DNA of 64,000 nucleotides from Chryseobacterium oranimense (GTDB taxonomy: Bacteria > Bacteroidota > Bacteroidia > Flavobacteriales > Weeksellaceae), in contig NZ_FQWT01000006.1 of NCBI RefSeq assembly GCF_900129755.1, positions 62,001 through 126,000 of the forward strand, given 5' to 3'. The position numbers were made by a program, and so were the translations under genes. This document shows positions 34,655-43,694 of the stretch, one piece after another. The notes beneath the pieces were generated by a model. The model saw nothing but the letters and a program-made list of their open reading frames with translations, had not been told where the DNA came from and did not search any database. Positions within the stretch are counted from its first letter, which is position 1; each line of letters begins with the position of its first letter.

Positions 34655-35650
34655 ATGGTAAAAATAGGCAATATAGAACTGCCGGAATTTCCGCTTTTGC
34701 TGGCTCCGATGGAAGATGTAAGTGATCCTCCATTCAGACGCCTGTGCAAAATGCATGGAGCAGATCTGATGTACTCAGAATTTATTTCTTCTGAGGGCTT
34801 GATTCGTGATGCGATAAAAAGCCGTAAGAAGCTGGATATTTTCGATTATGAAAGACCGGTCGGTATCCAGATTTTCGGTGGCGATGAAGAAGCAATGGCA
34901 ATGTCCGCAAGAATTGTAGAGACTGTGAACCCTGATCTGGTTGACATTAATTTCGGATGCCCTGTAAAAAAGGTAGTATGTAAAGGTGCAGGCGCAGGGG
35001 TTCTTAAGGATATTGACCTTATGGTACGCCTTACTAAAGCCGTCGTGAGCTCTACCCATCTGCCGGTGACCGTTAAAACCCGTTTAGGATGGGACAGCAC
35101 CAGCATCAATATAGATGAAGTAGCAGAACGTTTACAGGAGACAGGCATCAAGGCCTTAACGATCCATGCAAGAACACGTGCACAGATGTACAAGGGGGAA
35201 GCAGACTGGGAACATATTTCCAGAATTAAGCAAAATCCAAATATTGAGATTCCTATCTTCGGAAACGGTGATATTGATTCTCCGGAAAAAGCTCTTGAAT
35301 ACAAACAAAAGTATGCGTGCGACGGTATCATGATCGGCCGTGCAGCCATTGGATATCCATGGATCTTTAATGAGATCAAACATTTTTTCAAAACAGGAGA
35401 ACATCTTCCTGAACCTGCTATTGCAGACCGTTTACTTGCTGTACGCCAGCATGCGGAATGGAGCGCGGAGTGGAAGGGAGAGAAACTAGGTCTTATTGAA
35501 ATGAGACAGCATTATAGTAATTATTTCCGTGGTGTTCCTCATTTTAAAGAATTCAGAAAAAAATTCCTTGAGGTCTTTACTTTAGAAGAAATGGATGTGC
35601 TGATCAAAGAAACTCAACAGTTTTACGAAGAATACCAGGCACAGGTATAA
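34655..35650 (+). CDS. dusB: tRNA-dihydrouridine synthase
   Basis: Reduces uridines in the tRNA D-loop using FMN and NADPH. The 331 residues begin with ELPEFPLLLAPMEDVSDPPF and carry VDINFGCPVKKVVCKGAGAG with the catalytic Cys, TVKTRLGWD, LTIHARTRAQMYKGEADW and GNGDIDSPEKALE. DusB is the best fit of the Dus group by length and motifs. The single-gene unit ends in a palindromic terminator. Confidence 0.93.
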   Translation: MVKIGNIELPEFPLLLAPMEDVSDPPFRRLCKMHGADLMYSEFISSEGLIRDAIKSRKKLDIFDYERPVGIQIFGGDEEAMAMSARIVETVNPDLVDINFGCPVKKVVCKGAGAGVLKDIDLMVRLTKAVVSSTHLPVTVKTRLGWDSTSINIDEVAERLQETGIKALTIHARTRAQMYKGEADWEHISRIKQNPNIEIPIFGNGDIDSPEKALEYKQKYACDGIMIGRAAIGYPWIFNEIKHFFKTGEHLPEPAIADRLLAVRQHAEWSAEWKGEKLGLIEMRQHYSNYFRGVPHFKEFRKKFLEVFTLEEMDVLIKETQQFYEEYQAQV

Positions 35651-35656
35651 AAATAT

Positions 35657-35684
35657 AAAAACCATCAGATCTGATGGTTTTTTT
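35657..35684. terminator. Bidirectional terminator between dusB and deoC
   Basis: AAAACCATCAGATCTGATGG and the following Ts form a perfect palindrome (35657-35680), with As on the left and Ts on the right. It can end both convergent genes. Confidence 0.85.
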
Positions 35685-35688
35685 GCTT

Positions 35689-36432
35689 TTAATATCCTTC
35701 TGATGAAGATTCGTTCCTTATCAAACCTAAGGCTGAAGAAGTTCCGATTCTTTTTACTCCCATCTTGATCATTTTCTCAGCATCTTCAGGTGTTCTTACT
35801 CCTCCGGCTGCTTTTACGGGAAGCTTCCCGGCATTATCCAGCATAATTTGTATGCCTTCAAAAGTAGCACCATTCGGTTTACCGCCTTCTGTCTGATAAA
35901 ATCCTGTGGAAGATTTAACAAAAATATTCGGGAGGTCATTTTCGGAGAAATGTTCCAGTGACCAGTTTGAGATATTTTTGGTGAGATCCGCAATCTGATC
36001 ATCCGTCAGCGCAGCAATCTCAATAATCCATTTGGCCACCTTGTGATGCTGTAGAGCAAGTTGTGTACACTGTACAAACTCGTTTTTTACCAGCTCAAGG
36101 TTTCCATTAAGATACGCGTTGTAATTAATTACAAAATCAAGTTCATCTGCTCCGTCTTCAATTGCTTTTGAAGCTTCGGCTAGTTTTTCTTCAATAGAAT
36201 AGGTCCCTTCGTGAAAGCCTATTACGGTTCCTACCACAACATCTGAATGCCTTTCCTGAATATACTTTTTGATATCCGCTACATAGTCCGGACGGATCAT
36301 TACAGCAAAAATTCCATGATCTATGGCTTCCTGCGCAAGTTTTTTATCAAATTGTAATGTTTCTTCGTCTGAAATACCTGACTGTGCAGGCGTTTTCAAA
36401 TAGGTTGAATCCAAATATCGGGCAATGTTCAT
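35689..36432 (-). CDS. deoC: Deoxyribose-phosphate aldolase
   Basis: Splits deoxyribose 5-phosphate to glyceraldehyde 3-phosphate and acetaldehyde. The 247 residues show ADELDFVINYNAYLNG, the Schiff-base lysine in IFVKSSTGFYQTEGGKPNGAT and VKAAGGVRTPEDAEKMI. It is the last gene of a minus-strand set with an Lrp-type regulator (5 bases upstream) and a nuclease, which suggests use of nucleosides or DNA as carbon source. The N-terminus is longer than in E. coli and the Asp and Lys residues expected in the active site are present. Confidence 0.93.
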   Translation of the reverse strand: MNIARYLDSTYLKTPAQSGISDEETLQFDKKLAQEAIDHGIFAVMIRPDYVADIKKYIQERHSDVVVGTVIGFHEGTYSIEEKLAEASKAIEDGADELDFVINYNAYLNGNLELVKNEFVQCTQLALQHHKVAKWIIEIAALTDDQIADLTKNISNWSLEHFSENDLPNIFVKSSTGFYQTEGGKPNGATFEGIQIMLDNAGKLPVKAAGGVRTPEDAEKMIKMGVKRIGTSSALGLIRNESSSEGY

Positions 36433-36437
36433 AATCT

Positions 36438-36908
36438 TTATACTTTCAGTTGTCTGTAAATACCTTGTTCCAAAGATATGAAAGTTTCTGTTCTTGTCAC
36501 CCCTTTCAGCTTCTGAAGTTTGCTCAGAATCTGCATCAGATGGTCATTATCTTTGCATAGTACTTTTAAGAATATGGTATAATTCCCTGTTGTGTAATGA
36601 GCTTCTACTACCTCATTAACATCCTTGAGAGATTTTACCACATCCGGATAATGACTTGGCTGATCTAAAAACATTCCGATATACGAAATTACTTTATAGC
36701 CTATTTTTTTAGGGTTAAGAAATGAAATTGAGTTTTCGATAACTCCCGCATGCTCGAGCTTTTTAATCCTTTGGTGTACTGCTGTTGTGGATATTCCAAC
36801 ATTTTTGGAGATGTGGGCTAAGGATGTTTTAGCATTATCCATCAGCATGTAAATGATTTCCTTGTCAATCGAGTCTAAATGATAACTTGTGTTACTTGAA
36901 TTTTTCAT
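36438..36908 (-). CDS. Lrp/AsnC family transcriptional regulator
   Basis: A 156-residue regulator. The N-terminal winged helix-turn-helix has LDSIDKEIIYMLMDNAKTSL and GISTTAVHQRIKKLEHAGVI. The C-terminal RAM/ACT-like domain (YIGMFLDQPSHYPDV, HYTTGNYTIFLKVLCKD) would bind an amino acid and form octamers. It is placed between deoC (5 bases downstream) and a phosphodiesterase-like gene (14 bases upstream) and so is co-transcribed. Its target is unknown. Confidence 0.9.
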   Translation of the reverse strand: MKNSSNTSYHLDSIDKEIIYMLMDNAKTSLAHISKNVGISTTAVHQRIKKLEHAGVIENSISFLNPKKIGYKVISYIGMFLDQPSHYPDVVKSLKDVNEVVEAHYTTGNYTIFLKVLCKDNDHLMQILSKLQKLKGVTRTETFISLEQGIYRQLKV

Positions 36909-36922
36909 TTTCTACTTTATAT

Positions 36923-37864
36923 TTATGTTTTTGTCTCTTCAAATTTCACAAAAACCGGAAAGTGGTCGCTGTATCCGCCTAAATACCGTGTACCGGCATA
37001 GGTTCGGAAGGGGCGCCCTTCAAAATTTCTCATCTGGCTGCTTATTTTTTCAGAGTTAAAGATGTGTGCGCTCTGAAAACTCAAACCATCATGGGCAAAA
37101 AGGGATTTTGACATGATTATTTGATCATACAACAGTCCGGACTTATAATGAAAAGTAGAATAATTTCTTGTTTGAAACAGTTCCTGAAAAGGGTTTACCA
37201 ATACCTTCTCATGATTGTTATCGTAGAGAATTTTTACTAAATTTTCATCATCGGGGTTTTCGTTAAAATCACCACACAATATTACATGTTCCTTGTCGTC
37301 ACTTACTATTTTCAGAATCCTTCCGTGGATCTCATTAAGTATAAAGTCTCTTTTGGGCTTATTAACATCTTTTTCTCGCTTAGAGGGAAGATGGGCGATA
37401 AAAACATTAATAACAGTTCCTTTATATTTAACTTTAGAAAACAATACGTCTCTGGTTGTGTCGTAATTCTCTGTGTTTTTTCTATTTATAATTTCAAAGA
37501 AGAAGGTAATGGTTTCTGAATCCATTATTTCCACTTTATCTTTATGATATAACATGGCTACATCTACCTTTCTTTCGTCCATGGAATTGTAATGTACAAT
37601 CCCATATTGGGAATTAAAAGGTGCCATTTCTACCAGATCCTCCAAAACTTTCCTTCCGGAAACTTCAGAAAGACCGATTAAAAATGGAAGTGTTCCATTT
37701 TCCTCCTTCATTAACTGAAAAACATGTGAAATTTTAAAAAGCTTATTTCTATATCTTTTTTCATCCCAATTTTTCAAGCCTGACTTTGTAGGGTCTAATC
37801 TGTGAACAGGTTTGGGATCTGGCAAAAATAAATTTTCGACATTATAAAAAGAGAACATCTCCAT
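36923..37864 (-). CDS. Endonuclease/exonuclease/phosphatase family protein
   Basis: A 313-residue enzyme of the DNase I-like fold without a signal peptide. Key motifs are FYNVENLF (N-terminal Asn), LIGLSEVSGRKVLEDL with the metal-binding Glu, FIAHLPSKREKDVN, CGDFNENPDDENLVK and the final YSDHFPVFVKF with the catalytic Asp-His. The start at 37864 is the first ATG (a TTG at 37870 lies two codons earlier). It is the first gene of the deoC-Lrp unit. It may cut nucleic acid or phosphoinositide-like esters, and the context favours nucleic acid. Confidence 0.85.
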   Translation of the reverse strand: MEMFSFYNVENLFLPDPKPVHRLDPTKSGLKNWDEKRYRNKLFKISHVFQLMKEENGTLPFLIGLSEVSGRKVLEDLVEMAPFNSQYGIVHYNSMDERKVDVAMLYHKDKVEIMDSETITFFFEIINRKNTENYDTTRDVLFSKVKYKGTVINVFIAHLPSKREKDVNKPKRDFILNEIHGRILKIVSDDKEHVILCGDFNENPDDENLVKILYDNNHEKVLVNPFQELFQTRNYSTFHYKSGLLYDQIIMSKSLFAHDGLSFQSAHIFNSEKISSQMRNFEGRPFRTYAGTRYLGGYSDHFPVFVKFEETKT

Positions 37865-38240
37865 CTGCAAAATTGCTATCTTAAAATTATCAATTTCTTT
37901 TTCGTTGTAAATTTATTATTTTTTTTCAAACTTCATTAATTTATTTCTACTATTTTCATATTAATATTATGCAAGTAATAGGTAAAAATTAACAAAAAAT
38001 ATCAACAAAAACCCTTTTATACAACAAAACTATTAAGTAATTGAAATTATTATCACAGAAAACAAAATCAAAACAGCATATACATATCAAATTAACAAGA
38101 AAAAAAATAAACACGAAATAAAATACAGTTAATAACTTTAACTCATTTCGGCTAAATGTTGTTTTTTATTCTTTTTCGTTTATGAAATCTCTTAAGGATG
38201 AAAAAAAGAATACTTTTTTTAGCAGGTTTCGGTTATTATT
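37865..38240. other. 376-base spacer without a convincing gene
   Basis: Very AT-rich sequence between the nuclease gene start and the trmD stop. It contains only a possible 24-codon frame at 38198-38272 that overlaps the trmD stop. It must hold the promoter of the nuclease-Lrp-deoC unit and the end of the trmD unit, but I see no clear hairpin. Confidence 0.5.
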
Positions 38241-38912
38241 TTAAAGCAGGTCGGGACGTTTTTCCTGAGTGATTCTCACCGCTTCATCATGACGCCATTC
38301 CTCAATCTGGGCAAAATTTCCACTCAACAAAACTTTCGGCACCTCCAATCCTTTATACACCTCCGGTCTGGTATAGATAGGCGGTGAAAGCAGATCATCC
38401 TGGAAGCTGTCTGTAAGGGCACTCTGCTCATCATTTAAAACTCCCGGAAGCAATCTTATAATAGAATCCGCCAGAACACATGCTGCCAGTTCTCCTCCCG
38501 TAAGTACATAATCGCCAATTGAAATCTCTTTAGTAATATGAAGGTCACGAACCCGCTGATCGATACCTTTATAATGACCGCAAAGAAAGATCAGGTTATT
38601 TTTTATGGAAAGGCTATTGGCAATTTTCTGATTCAGGGTAACGCCATCCGGGGTCAGATAAATAATTTCATCATATGTTCTCTGGGATTTAAGTTCAGAG
38701 ATACATTTATCGAGCGGTTCTATCATCATCACCATTCCCGCTCCGCCACCATACGGCTCATCATCAATCTGCCTGTGCTTGTTAATAGCCCAGTCTCTCA
38801 GGTGATGGAAATGAACTTCCACTAAACCTTTATCCATTGCCCTTCTTAAAATAGAAGTCTTAAACGGACTTTCCATTAATTCGGGAAGTACGCTTATAAT
38901 ATCAATTCTCAT
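38241..38912 (-). CDS. trmD: tRNA (guanine-N1)-methyltransferase TrmD
   Basis: Methylates G37 of tRNAs with SAM. The 223 residues carry the trefoil-knot motifs: [55 protein letters not shown] and [18 protein letters not shown]. It overlaps the upstream NDH-2 gene by 4 bases (ATGA), so they are translationally coupled. The usual neighbours rpsP, rimM and rplS are absent. Confidence 0.97.
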   Translation of the reverse strand: MRIDIISVLPELMESPFKTSILRRAMDKGLVEVHFHHLRDWAINKHRQIDDEPYGGGAGMVMMIEPLDKCISELKSQRTYDEIIYLTPDGVTLNQKIANSLSIKNNLIFLCGHYKGIDQRVRDLHITKEISIGDYVLTGGELAACVLADSIIRLLPGVLNDEQSALTDSFQDDLLSPPIYTRPEVYKGLEVPKVLLSGNFAQIEEWRHDEAVRITQEKRPDLL

Positions 38913-40171
38913 TGTAAAGTACTGTTTTTCTTATTAGGCGAAATAATTAATCGTAAAGAAGAGTCTTTGTTAAAATAGCTCCACATCCAGTTGAAAAAAA
39001 CTGCAAGTTTATTTCTTACACTCAGAATCAGCATGAGGTGCAGGAACATCCAGAAATACCATGCCAGGAATCCCTGAAACTTGATAAACGGAAGGTCTAC
39101 CACGGCTCTGTGCTTTCCAATGGTTGCCAGTGAGCCTTTATCCTTGTATTCATATTCTACCCAGTCACGGGCATCTTTCTTCAGAAAATTCTTACCTAAA
39201 TTTTTTGCTTGATTAATGGCTACGTTTGCTACCTGAGGATGTCCCTGAGGATATTTCGGGGTTTCCATATAGGCAATATCTCCTATTGCATAAATATTGT
39301 CGTAGCCTTTTATTTTATTATATCGATCTACTATATATCTGTTTTTAACCAATTTCTCTGCAGGAAATCCGGCAATTACATTTCCGGTAACGCCTGCTGC
39401 CCAGATCACGTTATTGGAAGGAATACTTTTCCCGCTTTTGGTGTGCACCTTATCACCATCATACTCCGTAACGACCTCTCCACTCATAAAAGTAACCCCG
39501 AGATCTTTAAGGTATTTCTCGGATTTCTCCTGTGCTTCACTGCTCATTACAGCAAGCGGTTTTTCTGTGGAGCTTACCAGAATAATCTTAAGCTGGTCGA
39601 AATTCATATAGGGATAATCCCTTGGAAGAATTTCTTTTTTCATTTCTGCAAAAGCACCTGCCAGCTCTACCCCGGTAGGTCCGCTTCCTACAATAACGAT
39701 ATTCCAGTTTCCGTCATCACTTCTGCTTTTTTCAAGAATGAGTTTTTCAAAGGTCATCAGCACATGATTTCTGATGCTTATTGCTTCCTGGGTATTTTTC
39801 ATCCCGAAAGCTCTTGACTCCATGTCTTTGTTTCCAAAGAAATTGGTTTTGCATCCTGTAGCGATCACCAGTTTATCATAGGTAAACTCGGCTTCGTCTG
39901 TAATAACTTTATTGTTAACAGAATCAATTTCTTTTACCTCGGTAAGCCGAAACTGTGTATTCCTGGATTGCTGAAAAATCTTTCGAAAAGGAAAAGAAAT
40001 GTTGGAAGGTTCTATTCTCCCGCAGGCAACCTGATAAAAAAGCGGCTGAAACATATGATGGTTCACCCGGTCCAGAACAATTACCTTTTTGTTCTTGCCA
40101 TTTAATGTTTTTGCAAGCTGCAGCCCCGCAAATCCTCCTCCTATAATGATGATCTTTTCGCGTGTTTCCAT
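38909..40171 (-). CDS. Type II NADH dehydrogenase-like flavoprotein
   Basis: A 420-residue FAD/NAD enzyme with two Rossmann motifs: [16 protein letters not shown] at the N-terminus and [20 protein letters not shown] at about 170. It has [24 protein letters not shown] with the FAD-binding GD and a C-terminal amphipathic and hydrophobic stretch [19 protein letters not shown] that anchors NDH-2 enzymes to the membrane. It passes electrons from NADH to menaquinone without pumping. ATG 40171 is preferred since the upstream TTG lies in the -7 box TAATTTTG (plus 40178-40185). It overlaps trmD by 4 bases. Confidence 0.92.
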   Translation of the reverse strand: METREKIIIIGGGFAGLQLAKTLNGKNKKVIVLDRVNHHMFQPLFYQVACGRIEPSNISFPFRKIFQQSRNTQFRLTEVKEIDSVNNKVITDEAEFTYDKLVIATGCKTNFFGNKDMESRAFGMKNTQEAISIRNHVLMTFEKLILEKSRSDDGNWNIVIVGSGPTGVELAGAFAEMKKEILPRDYPYMNFDQLKIILVSSTEKPLAVMSSEAQEKSEKYLKDLGVTFMSGEVVTEYDGDKVHTKSGKSIPSNNVIWAAGVTGNVIAGFPAEKLVKNRYIVDRYNKIKGYDNIYAIGDIAYMETPKYPQGHPQVANVAINQAKNLGKNFLKKDARDWVEYEYKDKGSLATIGKHRAVVDLPFIKFQGFLAWYFWMFLHLMLILSVRNKLAVFFNWMWSYFNKDSSLRLIISPNKKNSTLQ

Positions 40172-40177
40172 AATACA

Positions 40178-40227
40178 CAAAATTACTGATTTTATTTAGC
40201 ATTTAGTAGTGAAATAAGTTAGTTTTG
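40178..40227. promoter_or_regulatory. Divergent -7 boxes of NDH-2 and lysozyme genes
   Basis: TAATTTTG on the minus strand (40178-40185) serves the NDH-2 gene and TAGTTTTG on the plus strand (40220-40227) serves the GH25 gene. Both match TAnnTTTG and rule out the slightly longer TTG starts. Confidence 0.55.
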
Positions 40228-40236
40228 CAAAACTTT

Positions 40237-41100
40237 ATGACACCGAAAAAGTATACCAAAAAAACTGCCAAAAAAGTACACGAGAAACGCCGGAAGAATT
40301 ATTTTTTCCGCCGGAAAGTGATACTGGGTATTTTAATTCTGGCCCTGATAGGGACGGGATTTTACCTGAAGCAGTCTGTAAGCTATTACTATGCGCTGTA
40401 CTTTAACAAATTCAACCATAAAAAGCTGCATAACACTGAATTGGAAACAGCCAGAATCCAGAAAATCCTTACAGCAAATCTTGATAAAACCTATGGTTTT
40501 GATGTGTCTCATTATCAGAATAAGGAAGATATAAAATGGGACAGCCTGAGCATTGGGAATAAAACCATTCCTCTGGAATTTGTGGTGATGCGTGCTACGA
40601 TGGGAAACCGCAATGCAGACAAACATTTTGATGAATTCTGGGTGAAAGCCCAAAAGCATAATCTGATCCGCGGAGCCTATCATTTTTACAGGGCTGATGA
40701 GGATCCTGTAATCCAGGCCAATAATTTTTTAGCCAACGTAAAACTGGAAAGCGGTGATCTTCCGCCTATCCTCGATATTGAAAAAATCCCCAAAAGGAAA
40801 ACAAATAAAAAACTTGTGGAGGATCTGAAAGTATGGTGCAAGATCGTAGAGGAAACATATGGGGAAAAACCAATCATCTATACTTATTATCATTACTATA
40901 AGGATTTCCTGAAAGGGGAATTTGATGACTATCCCCTATGGCTGGCCAATTATAACGATGTACCCTCTCCCACTCCTGATGATCAGTGGGATTTCTGGCA
41001 GTTCACAGAAAACGGGATTGTTCACGGGATCAATACTAAAGTGGATCTGGATATTTATAACGGAAGCTCCTGGTCTTTGAAGAGGCTGACGTTGGATTAA
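40237..41100 (+). CDS. GH25 family lysozyme-like muramidase, membrane anchored
   Basis: A 287-residue protein with a very basic N-terminus (KKYTKKTAKKVHEKRRKN), one membrane anchor VILGILILALIGTGFYL, and a GH25 domain from about residue 85: YGFDVSHYQ, FVVMRATMGN, GAYHFYRADEDP, PPILDIEKI with the catalytic Asp-Glu pair, IIYTYYHYY, and WDFWQFTENG with the final VDLDIYNG. It should cut peptidoglycan from the periplasmic side. The stand-alone gene is opposite to NDH-2. Confidence 0.9.
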   Translation: MTPKKYTKKTAKKVHEKRRKNYFFRRKVILGILILALIGTGFYLKQSVSYYYALYFNKFNHKKLHNTELETARIQKILTANLDKTYGFDVSHYQNKEDIKWDSLSIGNKTIPLEFVVMRATMGNRNADKHFDEFWVKAQKHNLIRGAYHFYRADEDPVIQANNFLANVKLESGDLPPILDIEKIPKRKTNKKLVEDLKVWCKIVEETYGEKPIIYTYYHYYKDFLKGEFDDYPLWLANYNDVPSPTPDDQWDFWQFTENGIVHGINTKVDLDIYNGSSWSLKRLTLD

Positions 41101-41164
41101 AACGGAAGCCAAAAGATGGAGATTGAATTTATGGTAGATGATCCAGCTTCTCTCTCCCAGTTTT
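41101..41164. repeat. Spacer palindrome remnant between convergent genes
   Basis: GGAAGCCAAAAGATGGAGA on the left and TCCAGCTTCTCTCTCCCAG on the right can pair imperfectly. It fits the class of purine/pyrimidine spacer elements and lies between convergent stops. Confidence 0.35.
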
Positions 41165-42811
41165 CTATTTTCCCAAAAATTCCACTATATCTTTATTCAA
41201 CTCATCTGCATTTTCAAAGGGGATCATGTGGGTTGCATCCTTGTAAATCTTAAGTTCAGCTTTTGGTATTTGCTTGGCAATCATTTCAGTATGCTCCTGT
41301 TTGATCACATCTCTATCTCCGGCAATCACCAAGACAGGGCTTTTAATTTTGCTGAGATCTTTTTTGCTGAGGTGAGGCTCATTAAGCATAATTTCCACCA
41401 GCCTTCTTTCATTGAATTTTTCAGGTTTATTTTCTATATCCAGAACTAAAAGCTGATTCTTCATATGCGAAACAAGTCTTTCATCCACTCCTTCCGGGAA
41501 AGCATTGGCCCCGATTGCAATTACTTTGTTACAGCTTTCAGGATACTTCAACGCAAATTCTAGGCCCGTAATTCCGCCATCGCTCCATCCGGCAATATTT
41601 ATTTTCTTAAGTTCCAATTTGTCTGCAAGCGCTTTTACATCATCTGCAAATTGTTTATAGGTAAAAGATTTTTCGGATGTATCAATACTTTTTCCCTGTC
41701 CTCTTGTATCTATAGCAATTATCTTAAATTTCCTTGACAGAACCGGTATTTGCCGGTAAAAATCCTTGATGCTTCCTGAGTTCCCATGAAGAAGAAAAAG
41801 CGGCTCTCCTTCTCCATAAATTTCATAATAAAGTCTGGTATCTTTTAACGGAAGATAAGCACCTGAAGCGTCGTTTTTCCCGTAAATAGAATTCCCGGAT
41901 TCTATATTATATTGTGAAACATCAGAAATCAGGCCTTCAAGATCGTCTCCTAATGCTGCTGTTTCGTCCCTGGTATTTTTTGCTGATTTATCCACTTTTA
42001 CATCGATGTTAATTGCGGGCGCTGCCAGCGTCATTTTCTGCCAGTCCCCATAAAATTTTCTAATAAAGCCTGTCCTGAACAATGCTGCGCTGATCTTGAC
42101 CATACCATCAAATTCCTTCAGGAACTGAATTCCAATAAAGAATTTCCCCTGTACCCAGATATTACGATCATTAACATCCAGTGTATAGGTTCCATCTTTG
42201 ATCATATCCTGTGTAAGTTCCACGGTGATTTCATCGTCCAGGATATTTTGATCTGGGAAGCCGTTTTTTTCTGTGTAAACGCTGTACCTCATTACTACAG
42301 GCTTATCTGAGACATAGCTTGCAATATTCAGGTTAATATTTTTGATTTTGGATCTTTTACTGGCGCTAAATTCCAGTGCTGTTTCACCAAGAAAATCCTC
42401 TTTTCTGAATTGGGGGTTTACGGAATAGATAACACTTTTTGTTTTCGTATTCACTCCCCAGTTTTTATCCACCAGTTTTTTTACTTTGATATTGACTTCC
42501 TTGATATTTTTAACTTTTTCATTTAAAAATACCTGCCTCTGGTCCTGCTTTCTGAAATCTTGTACTGTTTCGGAGTAAGCTTCATAGCCTGGAACTTCAA
42601 TTCTGATCTTTTGTGAAGGATTGAACCTGGAAAGGTCAATGGTAAAATTTCCTTTTTCATCAGAAACCGTACCGGCATTTTCTTTTTCCACTCCAATCTT
42701 TACATAAGCAATCGGCTGGTTTTCATTTTTGGAAATCACAGTTCCGGAAATTATTTGTGCATGAAGGGAATACGCTGCAAAAACACAGAATAAAATATTG
42801 AGTTTTTTCAT
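41165..42811 (-). CDS. Secreted alpha/beta hydrolase with CarboxypepD_reg-like domain
   Basis: A 548-residue exported protein. The signal is LNILFCVFAAYSLHA, followed by a CarboxypepD_reg-like domain at about 20-95 (SGTVISKNENQPIAYVKIGV, KGNFTIDL), as is otherwise seen at the front of TonB receptors. A middle part of unknown fold (100-330) follows, then an alpha/beta hydrolase at about 335-548 with LLHGNSGSIKDF, AIDTRGQGKS, the nucleophile NIAGWSDGG and VIAGDRDVIKQEHT, and the final His in ATHMIPFENAD. It is probably an outer-membrane or periplasmic esterase/peptidase. ATG 42811 is chosen since the signal begins there. Confidence 0.85.
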   Translation of the reverse strand: MKKLNILFCVFAAYSLHAQIISGTVISKNENQPIAYVKIGVEKENAGTVSDEKGNFTIDLSRFNPSQKIRIEVPGYEAYSETVQDFRKQDQRQVFLNEKVKNIKEVNIKVKKLVDKNWGVNTKTKSVIYSVNPQFRKEDFLGETALEFSASKRSKIKNINLNIASYVSDKPVVMRYSVYTEKNGFPDQNILDDEITVELTQDMIKDGTYTLDVNDRNIWVQGKFFIGIQFLKEFDGMVKISAALFRTGFIRKFYGDWQKMTLAAPAINIDVKVDKSAKNTRDETAALGDDLEGLISDVSQYNIESGNSIYGKNDASGAYLPLKDTRLYYEIYGEGEPLFLLHGNSGSIKDFYRQIPVLSRKFKIIAIDTRGQGKSIDTSEKSFTYKQFADDVKALADKLELKKINIAGWSDGGITGLEFALKYPESCNKVIAIGANAFPEGVDERLVSHMKNQLLVLDIENKPEKFNERRLVEIMLNEPHLSKKDLSKIKSPVLVIAGDRDVIKQEHTEMIAKQIPKAELKIYKDATHMIPFENADELNKDIVEFLGK

Positions 42812-42953
42812 AGGATTAGTTTGATGCAAAATTCTTTATTTCATCCCTTGCAGACTCCCAACATGTTATTAAATTTTGAAGCTGTTTAGTTAAATTTATT
42901 GTAAAACCTCACCTGTCCGTGACCATATTTCTAAAAAACATTTAAACTTTCCA

Positions 42954-43466
42954 TTAGAGGATACTCATGATTTCTTCCCATGAATGTACTCTTTTGTAAG
43001 CCGCATTTTCTATCAGCTCATTGTGAGGCTGGGTGAAAATAAACTTTTCTCCGGCAAAATGATCCAGGTTTTTCGGATAATCATCGATCATAATATCCCC
43101 GTGAATCACTTTTTTACTTCCGCACAATACAATCTGTTCCCAGCTGATAAAAGGAAAATGTTCTGCCAGCCAGTCGAATTTTTCTCTTAAACTGTTGGGA
43201 AACTCCATTCCTGCAGAGACTACATACAGGTCATATTTGCTGTTGATATATTCTAAGGCAGCTTTACTTCCCTCTATTACAGGAAGTGTTCTGAAAAATC
43301 CAACTTCATGTATGTGTTTCTTCCCATTCGGAAATGCATCAATTTCCGGCATTCCCGCAAGACCCCTGATCTCAATTTCTTTCCCGGAATCTCTTTTTTC
43401 AAACTGTACAAGCTGATGGTAGACATCCGCCATTACCCCATCCATATCTACAATTACTCTTTTCAT
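42954..43466 (-). CDS. 5'(3')-deoxyribonucleotidase-like phosphatase
   Basis: A 170-residue HAD enzyme of the NT5C type. The nucleophile is in VDMDGVMADVYHQ at the N-terminus, the second motif is YVVSAGMEFPNSLREKFDWL with the Ser, and GDIMIDDYPKNLDHF holds the last Asp pair. It should dephosphorylate dNMPs and regulate nucleotide pools. The solitary gene has a GCATT-rich but featureless upstream region. Confidence 0.87.
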   Translation of the reverse strand: MKRVIVDMDGVMADVYHQLVQFEKRDSGKEIEIRGLAGMPEIDAFPNGKKHIHEVGFFRTLPVIEGSKAALEYINSKYDLYVVSAGMEFPNSLREKFDWLAEHFPFISWEQIVLCGSKKVIHGDIMIDDYPKNLDHFAGEKFIFTQPHNELIENAAYKRVHSWEEIMSIL

Positions 43467-43647
43467 TATTAATTCTGATTTGATATTTATTTTTCAAAAC
43501 TTCAAGCATTAAGCTCTATCAAATTTACTAAATGTGTTTTCGGAAACCGGGCTTCTCCATATTAAATAAATTTTAAAATCCAACTTCGGTATGAATTTGA
43601 CATGATAAAGAGCATCAATCTGTAAAACTTTTCTAGTTACATTTTCG

Positions 43648-43655
43648 TATTTTTG
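43648..43655 (+). promoter_or_regulatory. -7 promoter box of the ABC-F gene
   Basis: TATTTTTG, 39 bases before the ATG at 43695. It excludes the longer frame that begins inside the box. Confidence 0.5.
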
Positions 43656-43694
43656 CGGTTCGATTCAAAATCAATATCAAACTCTTATATTCCA

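Noticed and set aside
38198..38272. A 24-codon frame starting [15 protein letters not shown]
   Set aside because: Too short, overlaps the trmD stop on the other strand and has no promoter or homologue that I know.
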